In this document: positions 11,610 through 23,745 of the stretch, piece by piece
Layout of the letters: every line of letters starts with the position of its first letter
How positions within the stretch are numbered: the stretch's first letter is position 1
DNA from: Macrocystis pyrifera
Taxonomy: Eukaryota; Sar; Phaeophyceae; Laminariales; Laminariaceae
Reading direction: 5' to 3'
NCBI GenBank assembly: GCA_031763025.1
Contig: JASSKH010000035.1
Coordinates: 966,320 to 1,030,319, forward strand
DNA length: 64,000 nucleotides
Program-made: the position numbers and the translations under genes
Notes under the pieces: generated by a model
Database searches by the model: none
The model's input: the letters and a program-made list of their open reading frames with translations, nothing else
What the model was told of the DNA's origin: nothing

Positions 11610-13300
11610 TTCTTACATTTGAATCGGGGGTAGCGCGGCGTATGTAAACGGTGGTTCGCACAGAGCCGTCGAGTTGTTCACACTCAAGAAAAGCACCATT
11701 GATAGCAGTTTCGTAGTACACCCTTCAAACGGCCAGACCGGTCAGGGATAGTGCCCTAGACCAGGCGGGCAGATCGGAAAACTTGGTGGGGTCTTGACGA
11801 ACGATGGTTTCCATCAGAAACCTAAACATTACCAGTACGTACTGTACAGTACTTTCGCACCTTATCAAATACTATGACACCTTACGATGTCTAGGACGTT
11901 CCCCGTTCGGCGCGCGCGGCTCTCTCCTGGTCGTGCTCGTGGCCCCATAAGAGTCGCAACTGCAGCAGCGGACAGAAGCGCCACAGGCACGGAGGAACTC
12001 CCAGCAGGAGGGCGGTGCGGACAGTCAGCGACACTAGCAGCAGGAGCGGCAGCAGCAACAGCAACAGCGGCAGCAGGGGTGGGCACCGGGGGGGGGACAG
12101 CGACACCCAGTGTTGAACCCGCGTTTAGAGAGCGCTGCAAGTTATCGGCGGGGCGAGAGACCCGCCAGGACCGTCACAACACAACAGGAGCAGGAGTTGC
12201 TTGCACCAGAAGGACAGCAGCGTCCGGCAAAGGCCCAACGGGTGGGGTTTGATACGGCAAGCCCGTGGGCGCAAGAGGCAGCAGGGTCATAACAGCACCA
12301 GCTGCTACAGCAGTCGTGGACGTCAGGAGGGTTGCGGCACCCGGCACCGGATCTAGGGGCGGGAGGCGCTGCAGAATTCTCGTGGGAGAGCGACACCAAC
12401 GTACGTTGTCATGGAAGCCCGGGTAGAGGAACCTACCGAGCTTGAACACCGAGGGAAGCCTCAACGGCGGAGTACTCTGGGCTGCAACACGGAACTTCAC
12501 GCGGATACGCCTGAGAGGATGGGCGAGGGAAAGGAGATAGCCCGGAGAGGTGTAGGTACGCTTAGTCCGCAAGCGATGGCCCAACAGCAGGTGCCCTTCC
12601 GCACTTCGGTGGGGGTGGACCGGGAGGAAGAAAGAAAGCGCCTAATGTTTCGCCAAGGGCACCGGTAGCGTGTGCCTGGTGCCACAGCACGCCAAGCGGT
12701 GTAGAATCGATATGTGGCGGAAGAGCAACCGTACATTAACGACATGCGCGGCGCCGCGTGGGGAAGGCAAAGGCAACGCCGTTTGCTTCGGCTAATAACG
12801 CCCCCGCAAGCGATAAGAAGCACTGACGGGGGTGCAAGCACACCAAGCGGCATCTCTTATGTAGGGTTGATGTAAGCATCTTCTCGCAGAGGGAACAACG
12901 TTGGTAGGGTAAAAACCTCGGTCGCGCCATACAGACGAGCTGGCGGAGCGCCATAAATATATCATGAGTTTTGATGAGCGGAATGCTGCGGAGACGGCTT
13001 AGACGCCGTTTAAGCGGCCGCCCGTAAAATGACCTAGTGGGGGTGTAAGGGTCTGGGGGAAGAAGATGATCAAGGGGGGAGTTTTTGCTGAAACAAGAGT
13101 CGGGGAGGTTTCTCGTTGGCCCGGTCGACGTGGGTCGTGATTCCTCTGTCGACATTCTCAGGAACCCCGCGCGAACCCTTTGACGAGGTGGCGTGGAAAA
13201 AGGCGGTTAAGATACGTAGTATATGGACGAACTATCGTATTTCATCAGAAGCGGGCGAAGAAGCAGCACCGGGGGGCTGCGTGTGTGGGACCAGCAGAAG
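11610..13300. other. No gene recognised; CAG-rich block at 11950-12090
   Basis: GC-rich sequence with a cluster of GCAGCAG/CAACAGC steps. Several overlapping open frames exist on both strands without any domain that I can name. It may be an old mobile element. Confidence 0.35.
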
Positions 13301-13303
13301 TAC

Positions 13304-13413
13304 TATTACGGGGGTCCATAGTAAACAGGAACTACGGTACACACAAAAACCTATATATTTAAATATTTTTACTAACAAAATTTGGTTCTATTTACTTTGA
13401 TCCCCCGTAATAG
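13304..13413. mobile_element. MITE-1 copy
   Basis: TA-flanked ends TTACGGGGGTCCATAGTAAA and CCCCCGTAA bound the element. The internal AAACCTATATATTT block shows it is reversed relative to the 2519 copy. Confidence 0.85.
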
Positions 13414-13470
13414 ATGCACGCAAAAAACTCCGCATCATCCCTAGCACGGCCGAGCAAAAGGACGGGCAGA

Positions 13471-13490
13471 GGGGGGGGGGGGGGGGGGGG
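13471..13490 (+). repeat. Poly(G) tract, about 20 bases
   Basis: An uninterrupted G run lies just downstream of a MITE-1 copy. Confidence 0.85.
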
Positions 13491-13639
13491 GTCACAAATG
13501 TCAACAGCGGGTTGTAGTGAGGTTCCAGCACGTGCACTGGCCGGCGTGATCCATAGGGTTTTGCGGTGGTGCCCGGGTCAGGGGTGTCAAGGTCGAGGAA
13601 TAGGCGCGGATACTCGTTTAGCGTTGAATTTTTTTTTTT

Positions 13640-13735
13640 TTTTTTTTTTTTATCCTCCGGCGGATTGGTAAAAATAAAGCTTAAGCTCACCACACTTCCA
13701 CGTTCCCAATTTCGTGTCGTGTAGCGTTGGATGTT
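13640..13735 (+). repeat. Dispersed repeat R3, copy 1
   Basis: The T-run followed by ATCCTCCGGCGGA, AATAAAGC and TAAGCTCACCACAC matches 51775-51860 in the same orientation, including the TTTCGTGTCGTGT end. Part of the phrase (AAGCTTGGGGCTCACCAC) also occurs near 3740. Its nature is unknown. Confidence 0.65.
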
Positions 13736-13739
13736 ACAG

Positions 13740-16700
13740 ACTCTTTCAGGAATATCCATTAGATCCCGACGGCACAGCGGCTTTCGAACACGTGTCGATA
13801 GAGAGTACCGTTTCGTCGCCTTTCGCTTGAAATTCGGGTGCCAGGGTAGTCTGGGGTGGTGGGATGTCGTGCCGGTTGCGCTGAAGCATGCGCAACGGTG
13901 CACCGCTATTTTAGAGAACCCGCGTTGTTCTCACAGGTGGGGGGCAGAGGGGTTCAAGCGCGTGACGATATGTACCACCCCCAACCGGGAAACCTAGTTT
14001 GATGGCATGTAGAATTTCCTGCTCAGTCAGCAAAGGGAACAGGGGCGAACGCTCCAGCGTTCGTGTTCCTTTTTCATTGACGATCCCATCCCGGTATGCC
14101 ACAGAACGCGCGAGAAAACGCACTCCACGTTTGCAAGCCCATTTTGTCGACAGCTGGTAGAGTGCAAGTTCTCGAGCGAAATGCCTACGGGAACATCTCG
14201 TCGACTTCTCCCATAGTCGCCATTTTCGTTGAACGTGGCCCCCTTAGGGCCTTCAGGCATGTTTTGGAGAAAGAGGCTCCCAAATTTCATCCCAGAGGTG
14301 TGACATCTTGATTATAGTATACGGTTTAGAGACACGGCAGGGGGAAGGTTAGAGGGCGGGGTGTTCGGGCTTGTCACGATCGTTAATGCCTTAGTCCATT
14401 TTTAGGAAATTGGGGGAGCGGGGCGCGACGGAGGAACGATTGCTATTGCACCCGTGAGGGATGCACGCGGCGACGAAAATAGGGTTTGTTTTTGGCGCGA
14501 GATGGACGCGGAAAGTACAGCCATTGGACTGCCGGCGCGGAAGATAGTCGAGAGCTGCGAGCACAGACAGAGCAGTGGCGCGGCAGCAGACGGCGGCCGT
14601 GCTGGAGCTCGTAGTACTATACTCTACCGATGGGCATTGAACACGTTTTCAGGGAGACCCCAATAGACCCTATGGCGTAAACAGCTTTCAAACACGTGCT
14701 AATAGCAGGGACCATGCACCACGGCTACTTCCAAAATCCAGCCCGACCCGTGCTTCTTTGATAAAATCCTTCAATCGAATATCCCGCCTTTCTATCAGGC
14801 GGAGCGGGTCGAGGTGGGGCGTGGGGCAGGTGAATGGAGCAGTATGAAGCGATGTCGAACCATATTTTCGGCTTTCGCTCAAGTTCATGGAGGAGTTCGG
14901 GTTGCGGGGTTGGTCTCTTGAGGGGCGGGGGGGGGGGCGTGGGCGTGGGCGGGGGCGTGGGCGAGGGCGGGGGGAGAGAGAATACCGGCACCGTATGTCA
15001 GCCTCGTGAAGCAAGTAAAGAGTACATGGGGCGTGATTATCGAATGCACCCTCACTAGCGTCAGGGAGCAATAAGAGACTTATGCCTGGAGACAGGGGTG
15101 TACGGGAGAGTCCACTTTTCAGGGAAGGCACAGAAACGATTGATACAGGTGGGGCTCAGGCTGTAGAAATCTTAGTTTCCATCATTCTGCTAGAGATTTT
15201 GACTACGGTTACGACGGCGTTCGTGACGTCAGTAGACATGGGAGGAGATGGACCGAGCTGGAGAGGGGAAGCAGTTGCTGAGAGTAGACGATGAGGCGAC
15301 CGTAGCCTGAGGAAACCATTGCCGTGCGGAGGCGAGGGGGGTAGGTAAGGATCAAGGCGTTGATGATAATATTGTGGGCACTGACTGGAAGCCGGGGGCT
15401 AGCGGTGGATCCAGGCAAGGGTCGTTTGAAGCGTCGATAAAAGGTCATCAGATGGATGGAAATCCAGGTTTCTGAGAGACCAGCCGCAGTAAAAAGCCGG
15501 AATCGCTTTGCAGGTGCAAGAGCATGGGAACAGGAAGTGACTCATGTGTTTAGGTGTATTGCGTGAGGGTGCTCGTTTGGAAGAACTAAAGCGTTATCTC
15601 GAAATGCTCACAGGAGGTGAGATGGAGGATGTAGGTGGGCTGGAGGTTGGAGGTCGTTTTTCGGGAAGGGGTGCTGAATGCAGAAGGGGATGGGGGAGAG
15701 GGAGCTGGTATCGAAGTTGGTCGAGTTGGGGTGTAGTGCTTTTGGGCTGATAGTGGAAACAGTGCGTCGGCAATCTCAGGCAAGTACGTGGCGGCGTATT
15801 TTACCAAGAGCCGTTCGTCGCGCTGTTACTCTCTTTAGGCGTCGCGCTGATCAGTTCGGTGAAATATGGCATCAAGGAGACACACGCGGGGGAGGGTAGC
15901 CGCTAGAGATCGAGAAGGCCGCTCGCACGGGATAAGCTGACAGGGACGCAGGAGAACATCCAGTCGTGGGGGGTACGTGGAAGGGGGGTGTCGATCGGCC
16001 CGTGGCAACATGATATTTCTGCTGAGTTGCGGACATCGAAACTTTGTTGCCGCGGGAAATAAAAGCTACTGCAGTTTCTTTGTACTCCAGGTATCGTTGC
16101 ATTACGGAGGGTAGATGTGGCATTCTTAAGACAACACGACGAGTCAGGACAGTGTGGGTCTAGGGCTTATTTGCAGCGGTTGTTACGTAGGTCTTCTCTC
16201 GCAGGCTCACATGCGTACTGACTCAGGTATGTGTGCGTTGCGTGATATTCTTGATACGTGCTTGCCTCGCCCTGATATACTCTGACAAGCCAGTGGAAAG
16301 CCTTCTGGTCTCCTAAGAGGGACCGTATCGTCTGCAAGGTATATGAGAGCACATCCCCAGAGGTACAAGAACGCCGCAGCAGAGGGGGCATGTATGCCAT
16401 AGCACGAGTAAGTGGGTTCCGGGGTTTCTGAGTGATCCAGTACAAACGGTGTCAAGTGAAACACTTTCTCCGAGTTCTTAAAATGAGGGAGATCTCTGGG
16501 TTCCACACGAACAGGGAGGGGGGGGGGGGGGGGGGTCCACTCGCGTAGAGCGACAAGAGGGGGGGGGGGGGTCACTCCCGTATCACGACGGTTAGAGTCG
16601 GTCGCGTTTCGTTGCACGTGTAAGGGCGGTGTATGCGCAGCAGGTGATAACGGACGTAAGTGAAAGCCCTGCCTCACGCGCTTTCGGAGTGTGCTATTCA

Positions 16701-16860
16701 ACGAAATGCACGCATATTTCGCGCAGGCCGTGGCAATCACAGCGAGGGCAACGGACATGCGAAAGCAATCAAGCTCTACTACGTACAGATAGATACGTCT
16801 GACATAGAAAGGCACATACGAAGTACATACCTACCTGGTATCACACACCAGCAACGAACA
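13740..16860. other. No gene recognised; degenerate coding-like stretches
   Basis: On the minus strand, 13911-14290 and 16167-16815 have coding-like composition in changing frames, but I recognise no domain. The segment 14150-14280 has a diverged relative at 41560-41690 (shared GGCCCTTAnnGC and ATGGGAAnATCTC elements). G-rich blocks lie at 14925-14975 and 16517-16570. Confidence 0.3.
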
Positions 16861-17049
16861 GGCCTCGATCCAAAGCTACAGCAACAGTCGTTGTTGTGGT
16901 TGTTGTTATTGTTTTCACATTAACTCTCAAATCAAAAGGAGTCCGTGGTCACACAAAGGTGCTGGAGCCACAGATCTGAAAAACCGTTGAAAATCGAAAT
17001 TCGCCTGGCAAGCACGACCCTTCCCAACAAGAAATAAAAACCGTTAATC

Positions 17050-18930
17050 TTGTTAAATTGTATACGCTGCTCGCTCGGAGATAAACCATCCCTGGACGAG
17101 ATGACGCAAGCGCTTAAGGGGATGTCGAGTTGGAAAGCTGTCAGGTCAGATGGTCTCCCGGCCGAACTCCTGAAATCGACCAACCCGAATTCGCCCAGTG
17201 CTTTCACAACATCCTTGTCAACGTTTGAGAAACAGGAGAAGTCCCCCAGCAATGGAAAGATGCGATCATCAAGGTCGTCCAAAAAAAGAAGGATCGAACT
17301 GATTGCAATAACTACAGAGGGATTTCGCTTGTTGCCCACGCAGGCAAAGTTTTGTTGAAAATCGTCGCGTCCCACCTCAGCAACTACTGCGATACCGAGG
17401 AATTACTCCCGGAGGAACAGTGCGGCTTCCGCCCCGCACGATCAACGATTGATATTTGTTCGTTGTGTGCCGGTTCCAAGAGCTCGGACGACAGAGGAAA
17501 ATCCCCCTGTACGTGTTCTTCATCGACCTGCAGAAAGCGTACGGCAATCGACCGAGAGCTGCTATGGGAGGTACTCACACGCATTGGGGTACCAACCAAG
17601 ATGCTGACAGTTATCCGTAATTTACATGATGACATGCGGGCTTGCGTGCGTACGGATGACGGCCAGCACTCGGAATGGTTTGATGTCACGCAGGGGCTGC
17701 GGCAAGGTTGTGTGCTATCACCGATACTGTTCAACGTGTTCTTCGCTGCTGCGCTACACGTCATACTACTGTAGTACGCTTCAGCCAAGACGCAGCCATC
17801 GTAAGGGATCTGGTTCAACTCGGTGCTGCTGGATTAGTCGGGACGGAGGAGCGGGAGCCGTTGGCGTGCGTGCGAAGGGCTGTATGGGGCATGTTGTACG
17901 CCGATGGCGCAGGAATTGTTCTGAAGTCGGCTGAAGGGCTGGCTAACATGATGACAGTCATCGTGACTGTCTTTGAAGCAGCAGGGCTCACGGTATCGGA
18001 AAAGAAGACAGAGGCAATGTTCTTCTACGAGCACCACACCACACAAGCCTCGCAACACCGCTCGTCATCGAAGCAGCAGGCCAGAAGTATAAGCAGACTT
18101 CCCGGTTCTTATACCTAGGCGGCATTATCCACGAAAACGATGACCTCTCGCTCGAAATCGACCGACGAATCCGTCTCATGCGGGCATGCCTCAAATTGTT
18201 CGGCCCGGAGCGGTATGATAGGACGACCGCCCCCGTTAGCCTTAAAAGTCCGAATTCAATGCTGAAGACCGAGGTGATTGAGACCCTGCTGTACGGGTGT
18301 GTGACGTGGACTCTCAGAGCGGAACACTTTGCTAAGCTTCGAACGGCTCACCGCCAAGTCCTGTTGCGAGTCATTGGCTTTCAGCGCCGACTTCGTACTG
18401 TCCATACCACCCTCTCGTACGCGGAGGCCCTCAAGATGACACGTTGCGAGAGCATCGATACGACCATTCGTAAACGGCGGCTCTTCTTTGCGGGGGGCGT
18501 GGCACGGTAAAGCAAGGATCGATTACCCAGTCGGGTAATGTTCGGGACAATGGTTGGTGGGGAGAATCCGAGACCTGGCGGGCAGTTTAAGACTTGGCAT
18601 AGATGCATAGTCGAAGACCTTAGGGAGTTCCCAGTTCCGAGCCACCGAAGGGTCAACGAAACTTGCCCCCTTGATGTTTGGAGTTGAGACCGCACTCTGG
18701 TCCACTGCAGAAAAAAATGGCGGGGAAGTGGTACCGGAGGATCCTCGAAGCAGCCGAACGGTTCATGGTGAGGTGGCACGAGGATGAGGAACAGCTGAGT
18801 AGGCAGCGCCGCGCATCTGCCGTGGGTGATGTCCAAGGAATGTGGGGAGGGGAGGGGACAGGAGGAATAGAAGGGAAACCACGGTGAACGAAAGGGGGAA
18901 AGAGATATGGCAGACAGGGTAGTAAGGCAC
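17050..18930 (+). pseudogene. LINE-A reverse transcriptase remnant
   Basis: Translation in successive frames gives a non-LTR reverse transcriptase. The fingers carry SDGLPAELLK at about 17140; [16 protein letters not shown] lies near 17410; the palm block B is [17 protein letters not shown] near 17695. The catalytic site reads YADGAG at 17897-17914, where the family and the 44-46 kb copy have YADDAG, so the second catalytic aspartate is lost. A thumb/C-terminal part with LLYGCVTWTLRAEHFAKLR follows (18290-18350). At least three frame changes separate the parts. The endonuclease domain expected upstream is missing, so the copy is 5'-truncated. The clade is RTE/Jockey-like, not resolved further. 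Confidence 0.85.
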
Positions 18931-18939
18931 AAGGCCGAC

Positions 18940-19049
18940 TATTACGGGGGTCCATAGTTAACGGGACCAAATTTTGTTAGTAAAAATATGTAGATATATA
19001 GGTTTTTATGTATACCATAGGTCCTATTAACTATGGACCCCCGTAGTAG
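18940..19049. mobile_element. MITE-1 copy inserted in LINE-A 3' UTR
   Basis: A full MITE-1 with ends TTACGGGGGTCCATAGTTAA and CTATGGACCCCCGTAG interrupts LINE-A. The flanking LINE-A sequence (CAAGGCCGACTA on the left, CTACTCGTGCCGCC on the right) is nearly continuous in the other copies. Confidence 0.9.
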
Positions 19050-19519
19050 GAAGTAAAACATGCCTATGCTACTCGTGCCGCCAACTGGTGCAGCTGGTTC
19101 GAACGTCGTCTTCTTTTGTCTTTCGTTTTATATTCTGTGGTTCTTCATTTTATTTCTTTCTTTTCCTTTCTTCTATTGATAAGCCTCAATAACTTTTAAA
19201 GGAGTCTCGTGTGGAGTGGGTGAATGACGAGTCTGCTGCGCTTGTTTCGTGTTGTCTGACGCCGAAGGGCGGGGTATAGTTGACGAACGCAGGACGCAGA
19301 CGGCAGACAGGGTAGTAGCAAGGTACCAGGCGGACTAGCAGGGAGAAGCTGGCTATGCTACTCGCACCACAAACTGCTGCCTCTATTGGAGGGTGCTTTG
19401 TGCTTCGGTTTGCCTGTTACTTTCCCTTGGTTCTCAGTCTTACTCTATCTACAAGCAGTGGTGTTTTCTTCTTTTTCTTTTTTTTTCCAGCTCGTTATTT
19501 TCAAGGGTCTGCCACATCC

Positions 19520-22500
19520 CGTTATGATCCCTGCGGGGGCGACCAGGGCTCTGCAGAAGCCCCCGCTGCAGCGATGATTGTCGCCCACCGCGCTCCTCTC
19601 CCGACGAGCACTTTGCTGGTCGAAGATTCCGTCGTGAGCACTGTTCTGGCCGCGTCTTCCCTTTCAGGCCAGGGCTCTGCAGAAGCCCCCGCCGCAGCGA
19701 CGATTGTCGCCCAGCGCGCTCCTCTCCCGACGAGCACTTTACAGGTCGAAGATTCCGTCGTGAGCACTGTTCTGGCCGCGTCTTCCCTTTCAGGCCAGGG
19801 CTCTGCAGAAGCCCCCGCTGTAGCGACGATTGTCGCCCAGTGCGCTGCTCCCCCGACGAGCACTTTACAGGGAAACGATTCCGCTGTGATCACTGATCCG
19901 GCCGCGTTTGCCCCATCGCCGCCTGGCAACCCGGCGCCTCCGAACTTTCTGCCGTCTTCAGGCCGCATCTCAACTCGGACGCGCCGACGAACAGCCGCCG
20001 CCGCTGGCACCGTGCCGCCCCCTGTTGATTATGGCTTAGGGCCCGGCGGGGACCCTAGACCATCAGCCCGGCGTGCTATCACCCCGCCGCGAGGCCCACG
20101 GCAGCGACCGCCTGCACCCGTCGTTTTGGCCCCGACTCCTGCCGCCTCGTCCGTCCCGACGGTACCCATTCCGTCCGGTCGCGACCGCGCCGAGCCCGTG
20201 GAGACTCCTCTTTTACGACTTCCGCCGCCAACTGACGCACCTTCGACCGACTTGGACGCCCTCGGTGCAGCTGACGAATTTCAGTTCGGTGATTCCGCAG
20301 CGCGCTATTCGCACGCCGACTGGGCTCGGGAACAACAGGCTGAGCCCGCGTGCAACGCCGCCATGCGTTACATAGCCCTTGGCCGGCCGGAAGTTTTGCC
20401 AGACGACTTTTTTTCTGGCTTCCTTTCCCACCAGCGCCCTCCCTTTTCGGAGGTTCAGGAGCTGGCCAACAAAGGCCGCTTGCACACCACCGACGCGGGC
20501 ATCGTTCTACTTGTCCGACAGCCGTCCGGGTCGTACGGCATGTTTATTGAACGACGAGTCTATTCGCATTTATGTTCCGCTGCTCATGCGCTCTTGGGTC
20601 ATGCAGGCTTGCCATTCCACGGCTTCCTACCACATAGGAACCGCGTGCACCCTATGTATGCTCGAACGTTTCTACTGGTGGATCGGCATGAGCATCTGCA
20701 CCCGGTGGTGACTACGCAACTGCTTAAAGTGCCAAGTACGGAAAACGTCGCGGCAGACGACGTCTGGCGGCTCTCCATCACGTTGCCCTTGCCAGAAGGG
20801 CCCGGCATCGCCGTCAGCATCGACTATTTGGGCCCTCTCCTGGTGACGCCTCGAGGTAATACCTACATTTTGCTCTTCACTGATCGTTTCAGCCGCCGAG
20901 CCGACATGTACGCCGTCACAGCGGCAGAGTTCACCGCTGAGGTCACGGCTAACGTTCTCATCAACCGGTATATCCCTCTTTGGGGGTGCCCGCGCAGCAT
21001 CCTCTCGGACAACGGCCCCCAGTTCTGCTCCAAGCTTTCGCACGCCGTATATCAGCTTCTCGGGGTTCAATAATTGCCACCAGCTTCTACCACCCAAACG
21101 GCAACGGTGGGGTGGAACGTGTAAACTACGCGATGGCCCAGATGTTGACAATGGTCGTCAACGAGCTCCAAAAAAACTGGGATGAACAGCTCCCTCACGT
21201 CGAATTTGCGTACAACAATTCCGTCAGTGCCGCCACGGGTCTGGCTCCCAACGAGGTACATATGGGTCGGCTCCCATGCCTCCATCTCACGATTTTCGAG
21301 CGTGCTGAAGTCGTCGGCCACCAGAGCTTGGCCCGCGACCACCTCGCCTACAGCGACTTGGCGACGGACCGCCAGCAGCCCGCGTACGATATCGTTCGAG
21401 AACACCACGCCCTCGCTGTTGCTCGCGTGAACTACCGCAACTATGTCCTCTCCGACGCTCTGCGTCCGGCCCCCAAATTTGACTTTGGCGGTTGGGTGTG
21501 GGCGTACAATACGGCGGCCACCATCTGCCAGGGCGCGAAACCAGACACGGACGCCAAGGTCCTCAAGGCCAAACTCTCACTCAACTGGACGGGCCCCTAC
21601 AAAGTTCTCACAGTTGGCCCCTGCTCCTCAGCGGACACCCCGGATGGATCTCCTCTCCGCGCAAAGCTCCTGTATTTGGATCTTCCTTCCGATATGCCCG
21701 GTGCTGAGGCTCGCCGGCGCGTATCTGTTCAACGCTGCAAGCCCTGTGCCAACCCCTACGACCGTGGCGACATGCCGAAGTATTTGCCGGCGGGGTTGAC
21801 GCAATACGTGCTCAACAATTTCTTCAAGAAATCCCCTCCGTACCACGTCACCGAGGACGACGTTTCGACCCCTTTTGAACGACTCGAAGTGGAAAAAGTT
21901 ACTAAACATCAATCGGTTAGAGGTCATGGTGGCGTCATCGCGGTGATGTACGAGACGCACTGGAAGGGACTATCCCGGCCATCCTGGGAACGGGAAATGG
22001 ACCTTCAGCTTTCTCGCTACGCAATTTTGCGCTACTGGGCCGGCACCCCGAAGCATCACCGCCAAACCAACAGCCTGTACCGCCGAATGAGAATTGGCGC
22101 GGCACAACGGGAGCTTTCTCGGAGTAATGGCGAGCGGTTTCTGGCACCCGGCTATGGCTGCGTATCGCACGCCGATTGGCTCCGCCGATACAGCAATACT
22201 GTACTTCCCAACGGGGCCTATTTTTTGGTACAAGGGCGACGACAGTCTGTGGTGGCTCGGAAAATCAGCGCAACTACACCAACGGATGGAGTATACTTGG
22301 TTCAATTTTTCGATGACCTGGGACCAATCAAGCTTCCTCTTTCTCCGGCGAGCTACACGACTTCGACGAGAGCTGTTCGAGGTTCTTGGTGTTTGGAAAT
22401 TCACTTGGCTAGCGCGTTTGCACGGGGGGTCCAGCGTAACGTAGATGAAACTCGAGGCGCCGCTGTGGATAGCTGATTTTCTCTTCTTGACTGCACTCGA

Positions 22501-23345
22501 TATTTATTTATTTGTTGCCGTTTTTCCTGGACTTTGAGAGGTGTTTTTTTTTTTTTCCTGCTCGTTGTGTTTCTGGTTTGTTTTCTTTTTTTTTTTTGGG
22601 CTGGGTTGCGGATGTGTTTTTGCGTGTTTTGTCCTGCCTACCCCACCCGCTCAGTGTCGGGACTGGTCTGGGTAATCGGTCGCTCATTTGCGGCCCAGGA
22701 CGCGTTTTCAGAGTTGTGGGCTGGGTTTAGGTAGTTCTCGCCGTCTTCTGTGTTATTTTCTTTTCGTTTCCGTATTCACTTTTCGCTTTTCCATGCATCT
22801 TCCTCGCCCCCCCCCCCCCTGTGCGGGCGGCATGGCGATGGCTTTCATTGACGATTCTTCCTGCCCTTTGAGGCTAAGTCTTCCCTTTATTTTTTTTTAC
22901 GTACTTTGCCGGCTTCGTTGCCTCGCCGTTCAGGGGTGTGGGAGTGGGTTTTGAGGAGCCGCATCTTCGACTCATGTTCGAGTTCGTGGAATCGGGGTTT
23001 TCATGAATTTCCCATAATTCTGCGTATATATACGGCTCATCGGAGTGGGCTACTAGTGTTATGATACTGCTTTGTGTGAGGTTGAAAGCCCGGTATTTAC
23101 CTGGGTTCAGGCACTGGGAACGTATTGTAGTACTTGGAAGGCGTATCTTAGATGGAAAACCAGGGTTTTTTCAGAGACGCACGAGCTTGGTCTCAGTCTC
23201 CGCGTGCACGAAAGGAATAAAACTGTTCATCTTCTATAGCTAAGCAAGCAACACACGTACGAGTAAGTACCAACGATTACCGACGTAAAAGGCAGACCTG
23301 TCCAGGGACACAAAAAAAAAGTGTCCCGCAGGCTTGATCTTAACA
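19520..23345 (+). mobile_element. Integrase-bearing transposon, Ginger-like (or chromodomain Ty3-type relative), broken
   Basis: A 3.83-kb insertion in the LINE-A 3' UTR is flanked by the direct repeat ATCC (19516-19519 and 23346-23349). Its ends are imperfect inverted repeats: CGTTATGATC..CCTGCGGG on the left, against TGTTAAGATCAAGCCTGCGGG read inward from the right. The coding region holds, in order, a low-complexity N-terminus with three roughly 130-bp direct repeats (19545-19900), an integrase zinc-binding region (about 20560), and a DDE integrase core (VSIDYLGPL, SILSDNGPQF, PNGNGGVERV). A GPY/F module (NWTGPYKVL, about 21590), a chromodomain-like segment (about 21890-21990) and a further C-terminal domain follow. 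No reverse transcriptase, protease or long terminal repeats were found. Inverted ends, a 4-bp duplication and the absence of reverse transcriptase fit Ginger DNA transposons, which carry a Ty3-like integrase. The copy is not intact; I see about one interruption of the frame. The first codons of the open frame starting at 19355 belong to LINE-A, not to this element. Confidence 0.7.
22500..23280 (+). other. Non-coding 3' part of the integrase transposon
   Basis: T-rich sequence, a C-run near 22808, and an AATAAA at about 23215 lie between the end of the integrase frame and the right terminus. The AATAAA could serve as a polyadenylation signal. No second copy of this segment exists in the window, which argues against its being a long terminal repeat. 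Confidence 0.4.
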
Positions 23346-23374
23346 ATCCCCTGCGTGGGGACACGACATTTTTT

Positions 23375-23438
23375 TTCTTCTCTTCTTCTTCTTCTTCTTC
23401 TTCTTCTTGTTCTTCTTGTTCTTCTTGTTCTTCTTCTT
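23375..23438 (+). repeat. (TTC)n tract within LINE-A 3' UTR
   Basis: A CTT-rich stretch directly follows the CACGACATTTTT phrase of LINE-A and precedes the (TTA)n array. In other LINE-A copies this position is an irregular T-rich run. Confidence 0.7.
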
Positions 23439-23744
<306 letters not shown>

Positions 23745-23745
23745 G

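Noticed and set aside
19355-19519. N-terminus of the integrase protein
   Set aside because: This part of the open frame is LINE-A 3' UTR, matched at 44500-44650 in inverse; the open frame merely reads through the junction.
22490-23340. 3' long terminal repeat of the integrase element
   Set aside because: No second copy exists upstream, and the element's ends are inverted rather than direct repeats.
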